A DNA stretch of 25,833 nucleotides from Bacteroidaceae bacterium (GTDB lineage Bacteria > Bacteroidota > Bacteroidia > Bacteroidales > Bacteroidaceae), in NCBI GenBank assembly GCA_900769765.1, contig CAAGHW010000117.1, positions 1 through 25,833 of the forward strand, written 5' to 3'. Shown in pieces: positions 23,488 to 25,833 of this stretch (positions are counted from its first letter, which is position 1; the number at the start of each line of letters is the position of its first letter). The notes under the pieces are model-generated. The model was not told where the DNA came from. It was given only the letters and a program-made list of their open reading frames with translations, and made no database searches. Made by a program: the position numbers and the translations under genes.

Positions 23488-24963
23488 ATGAATAAGATGA
23501 AATATATAATATATCTGTTTGTTGCTCTTTTTGCAACAACATCTTGCGAGAATTTCTTGGATATAACTCCCGAAGGTCAGTCAAAAAGAGACCCTCAGCT
23601 TTCGACACCGCAGGGTATCGAAGATGCTATGTATGGTGTATATTCGCAGTTGCGTTCGACAACACTCTATGGTCAGGAACTCCACTTCCAGACTCTTGAG
23701 GTTCTTGCGCATAATCTGCATTGTGGTGGAAATACTGTCATTGAGGCACTTGGCAGGTTTGAGTATGAGAATACAAACGTAAAGTCGATATTCGAGGAAG
23801 TATGGACTGCAATGTACAAGAATATCTCTAATGTGAACAGTGTGCTTGATGCTCCATTGGTTGCAGAAGCAAAAGAGTTTCCATATACCATCTATCGCGG
23901 TGAGGCTCTTGGTTTGCGTGCATTCATGCACTTTGACCTTATCCGTCTGTTTGCCGAGCAATATACCGTTAATCCTGAGGCTGAGGGTATTCCTTATGCC
24001 ACCGAGTTCTCTTTGAAAACTCCCGACTTTGAGAGTCTTGAAAAGAACTACGAACATATCCTTGCCGACCTGCACGAGGCCGAAGCATTGCTTGACAATG
24101 AAAATGAGTACGAGAATGTCGGTAGTTATATGCTCGACCGTCAGATACACTTCAACAAATATGCCGTTTGGGCTACACTTGCACGTGTATATATGACAAA
24201 GGGCGACAAGGGAAATGCCGCAAAGTATGCGAAAAAGGTTATTGAAGATGGTAAATATACCTTAAAGGAAAAAACAGAGGTTCAGGACGACCTTGCCGGA
24301 GTGCTTTCTAAAAAGGAGTGTATCTTCGGTGTTTATCATCCCGGTTTCTATACTCAGGTTTATGCAAAGTTGCAGCAGACAACAACACGTTATTCGCTTA
24401 ACCTTCGCAGCGACTATGCTAAAATCTATGAGCGAGACAATTCCGGAAATGACTTCCGTGTGGATGCATACTTTTCTGCAGCCGTCGGTTCTTCAGATGT
24501 TTATCGTTTGAGTAAGCTTACCAACATATACGAATTGCGCGATGAGGCTACTCCCGATTACCTTATCAGAGGTATAAACATGATACGTGTTCCCGAAATG
24601 TATTATATCCTTGCCGAGGCTCTGCTCGAGAGTAATTACGATGCTGCTCTTGGTTATTATAACACTGTACGCGAACATCGTGGACTTATTGCATTGGGTG
24701 AAACCATTGACGAACCCACAGAGCCTGAACCCACCGAGCCTGAAACTGTTGCAGACGGAGATGTTGCGGTTGAAAATCTGCTTACAATAGCGCGTATAAA
24801 CGATGAACGTTTCAAGGAGTATATTGGTGAAGGACAGACATTCTTCAATATGAAGCGTCTGAACTTGCCTATAGTATCTTTTGATGGTGCTACAACTTAC
24901 GAGGCAAGTAAGAACATATATGTTGTTCCTGTTCCCGATGCAGAGAAAGAACACCGTTATTAA
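23488..24963 (+). CDS. SusD/RagB family nutrient-binding lipoprotein
   Basis: This is the surface lid of the SusCD pair, capturing substrate. The 491 residues start with a lipoprotein signal (FVALFATTSC, lipid Cys at 20) followed by ENFLDITPEGQ, the usual SusD opening. Helical TPR-like segments include RGEALGLRAFMHFDLIRLF, FNKYAVWATLARVYMTKGD and RVPEMYYILAEALL. The closing motif region INDERFKEYIGEGQTFFNMKRL is present. An unusual acidic-proline insertion (DEPTEPEPTEPE, about 408-419) separates the last two regions. It lies 12 bp after susC and 17 bp before the DUF4843 gene. Confidence 0.94.
   Translation: MNKMKYIIYLFVALFATTSCENFLDITPEGQSKRDPQLSTPQGIEDAMYGVYSQLRSTTLYGQELHFQTLEVLAHNLHCGGNTVIEALGRFEYENTNVKSIFEEVWTAMYKNISNVNSVLDAPLVAEAKEFPYTIYRGEALGLRAFMHFDLIRLFAEQYTVNPEAEGIPYATEFSLKTPDFESLEKNYEHILADLHEAEALLDNENEYENVGSYMLDRQIHFNKYAVWATLARVYMTKGDKGNAAKYAKKVIEDGKYTLKEKTEVQDDLAGVLSKKECIFGVYHPGFYTQVYAKLQQTTTRYSLNLRSDYAKIYERDNSGNDFRVDAYFSAAVGSSDVYRLSKLTNIYELRDEATPDYLIRGINMIRVPEMYYILAEALLESNYDAALGYYNTVREHRGLIALGETIDEPTEPEPTEPETVADGDVAVENLLTIARINDERFKEYIGEGQTFFNMKRLNLPIVSFDGATTYEASKNIYVVPVPDAEKEHRY
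24712..24741 (+). repeat. 15-bp tandem duplication within susD
   Basis: Two adjacent units, GAACCCACAGAGCCT (24712-24726) and GAACCCACCGAGCCT (24727-24741), differ at one base and encode EPTEP twice. The unit length keeps the frame, as expected for replication slippage in a loop that tolerates insertions. Confidence 0.85.
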
Positions 24964-24980
24964 TATTCAAAGAACGATAT

Positions 24981-25826
24981 ATGAAAAATATTATAAACAA
25001 ACTGTTTGTTGCTTTGGCATTGCCGACAATGTTGTTTTTTACCGCTTGCCAGGAGAACTATCTGAAATATGATACATCTCATAGTGGTGTATATTTTACA
25101 AAGGATACATTGAAATATTCTTTCAGCGTGACTCCATTGGAGATTACAAGTTACGAGTTCAAGGTTCCTTTCATGATAATGGGTGTTCCAAGCAGTAAGG
25201 CTCGCGAGGTTGCCTTTGTAGTGAATCCTGAGTTGACAACTGCAGAGGAAAATGTTCACTACAGTATAGGCAAGGCTGTGGTACAGCCCGATTCCATTAG
25301 TGGCTATATTCCTGTGACAATCCTGCGCGATAATCTCGAGGGTGACTATGAAAATGGATATGTGAAATACCGTCTTTGTATGCAATTGGTGGAGAATGAC
25401 GATTTCACTCCTACACTCTCTCCTGAAAGTCAAATGCGTGTTCTTGAGTTTGACAATGCTATCGATACTCCTGAATGGTTGAACTACAAAGGTGACAAGA
25501 TATGGGTGCCGGGAAATCCTCACACGCATCTTGGCAGCTGGCATCCTTATACATATATGAAAGTGGTTGAACTTTTCAAGACAATAAAGGATGAACCAAA
25601 TATGGAAGAGACATATTGGAAAATGGTGGAGTATTATGGAGGTGAGAATCTCGAAAAAGTACCTTTCGCTCAGTTCTATCCATATTTGCCTATAATGCAA
25701 AAGTATGTTTTTGCTCCATTGTATAAATATTTCAGCGACCCTGTTCACATAGCGGAGATTAATGAGATGTACGATGACTATCCGTTTGATTTCCCTGATC
25801 CTTATGCTCCATCTAAAGACGAATAA
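24981..25826 (+). CDS. DUF4843 domain lipoprotein of the SusCD operon
   Basis: The 281 residues start with a lipoprotein signal (LPTMLFFTAC, lipid Cys at 23), then QENYLKYDTSHSGVYFTKDT, which with the SHSGVYF-type opening and the central AREVAFVVNPELTTAEENVHY fits DUF4843 proteins. These surface-exposed beta-sandwich lipoproteins are encoded just after susD in a subset of Bacteroidales operons; they are thought to be accessory to the importer, with no enzyme activity assigned. The C-terminal half is helical and aromatic (GSWHPYTYMKVVELF, PFAQFYPYLPIMQ). It follows susD by 17 bp. The stop at 25824-25826 leaves only 7 bp to the window edge, so the operon may continue. Confidence 0.85.
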   Translation: MKNIINKLFVALALPTMLFFTACQENYLKYDTSHSGVYFTKDTLKYSFSVTPLEITSYEFKVPFMIMGVPSSKAREVAFVVNPELTTAEENVHYSIGKAVVQPDSISGYIPVTILRDNLEGDYENGYVKYRLCMQLVENDDFTPTLSPESQMRVLEFDNAIDTPEWLNYKGDKIWVPGNPHTHLGSWHPYTYMKVVELFKTIKDEPNMEETYWKMVEYYGGENLEKVPFAQFYPYLPIMQKYVFAPLYKYFSDPVHIAEINEMYDDYPFDFPDPYAPSKDE

Positions 25827-25833
25827 AAAAGCA

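Noticed and set aside
24960..25748. A 262-codon minus-strand open frame opposite the DUF4843 gene.
   Set aside because: The plus frame has a lipoprotein signal and operon spacing; the minus frame has no recognisable features.
1..25833. CRISPR arrays, complete transposase genes, riboswitches, rRNA genes, prophage or toxin-antitoxin modules.
   Set aside because: No regularly spaced repeats, transposase frames or recognisable conserved RNA motifs were seen in the sequence.

Overview
The window comes from a Bacteroidales bacterium (Bacteroidota). Evidence: a SusC/SusD/DUF4843 outer-membrane uptake operon, Bacteroidota-style promoters (TTTG near -33, TAnnTTTG or TAnnTTCG near -7), start codons without Shine-Dalgarno sequences, secreted proteins ending in a T9SS-type-A-like tail, and conserved gene blocks I recognise from the order (parA-parB-DUF5683-mltD-relA and rsfS-ftsH-cdsA beside surE-lpxB). 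Genus cannot be fixed; Bacteroides, Prevotella and Muribaculaceae relatives are all possible.

Layout. (1) 1-1104 is an AT-rich, disturbed left edge. It holds a secreted protein running off the window, the 3' remnant of another gene, a 58-bp near-palindrome that looks like two insertion-sequence ends joined back to back, and the 5' part of a membrane-protein gene cut by that palindrome. (2) 1105-7083 is a minus-strand run: parA, parB, a DUF5683 membrane protein, an MltD-like lytic transglycosylase with LysM, and a bifunctional (p)ppGpp synthetase/hydrolase. (3) 7332-10214 is a secreted GH84 beta-N-acetylglucosaminidase with two tandem lectin-like modules, its own promoter and a strong terminator. 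(4) 10314-15466 is an envelope and quality-control block: surE-lpxB on plus converging on cdsA-ftsH-rsfS on minus. (5) 15583-16682 holds tRNA-Gln(CTG) with promoter and terminator, a periplasmic thioredoxin lipoprotein and a promoter-rich gap. (6) 16683-20170 carries a TlpA-like thiol-disulfide protein and a secreted four-module beta-rich protein I do not recognise. (7) 20377 to the right edge is a SusC-SusD-DUF4843 operon that probably continues beyond the window.

How the parts fit: the left block links chromosome segregation, cell-wall remodelling and the stringent response. The middle block makes lipid A disaccharide and CDP-diacylglycerol; in E. coli FtsH also controls lipid A synthesis. 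The right third is cell-surface work: periplasmic thiol chemistry, a secreted repeat protein and a TonB-dependent importer of unknown substrate. Most of the window is ordinary core genome. The least explained items are the scar at 744-801, the repeat protein at 18191-20170, the inverted repeats framing the -33 elements of two surface-gene promoters, and the SusD with a duplicated EPTEP insertion.
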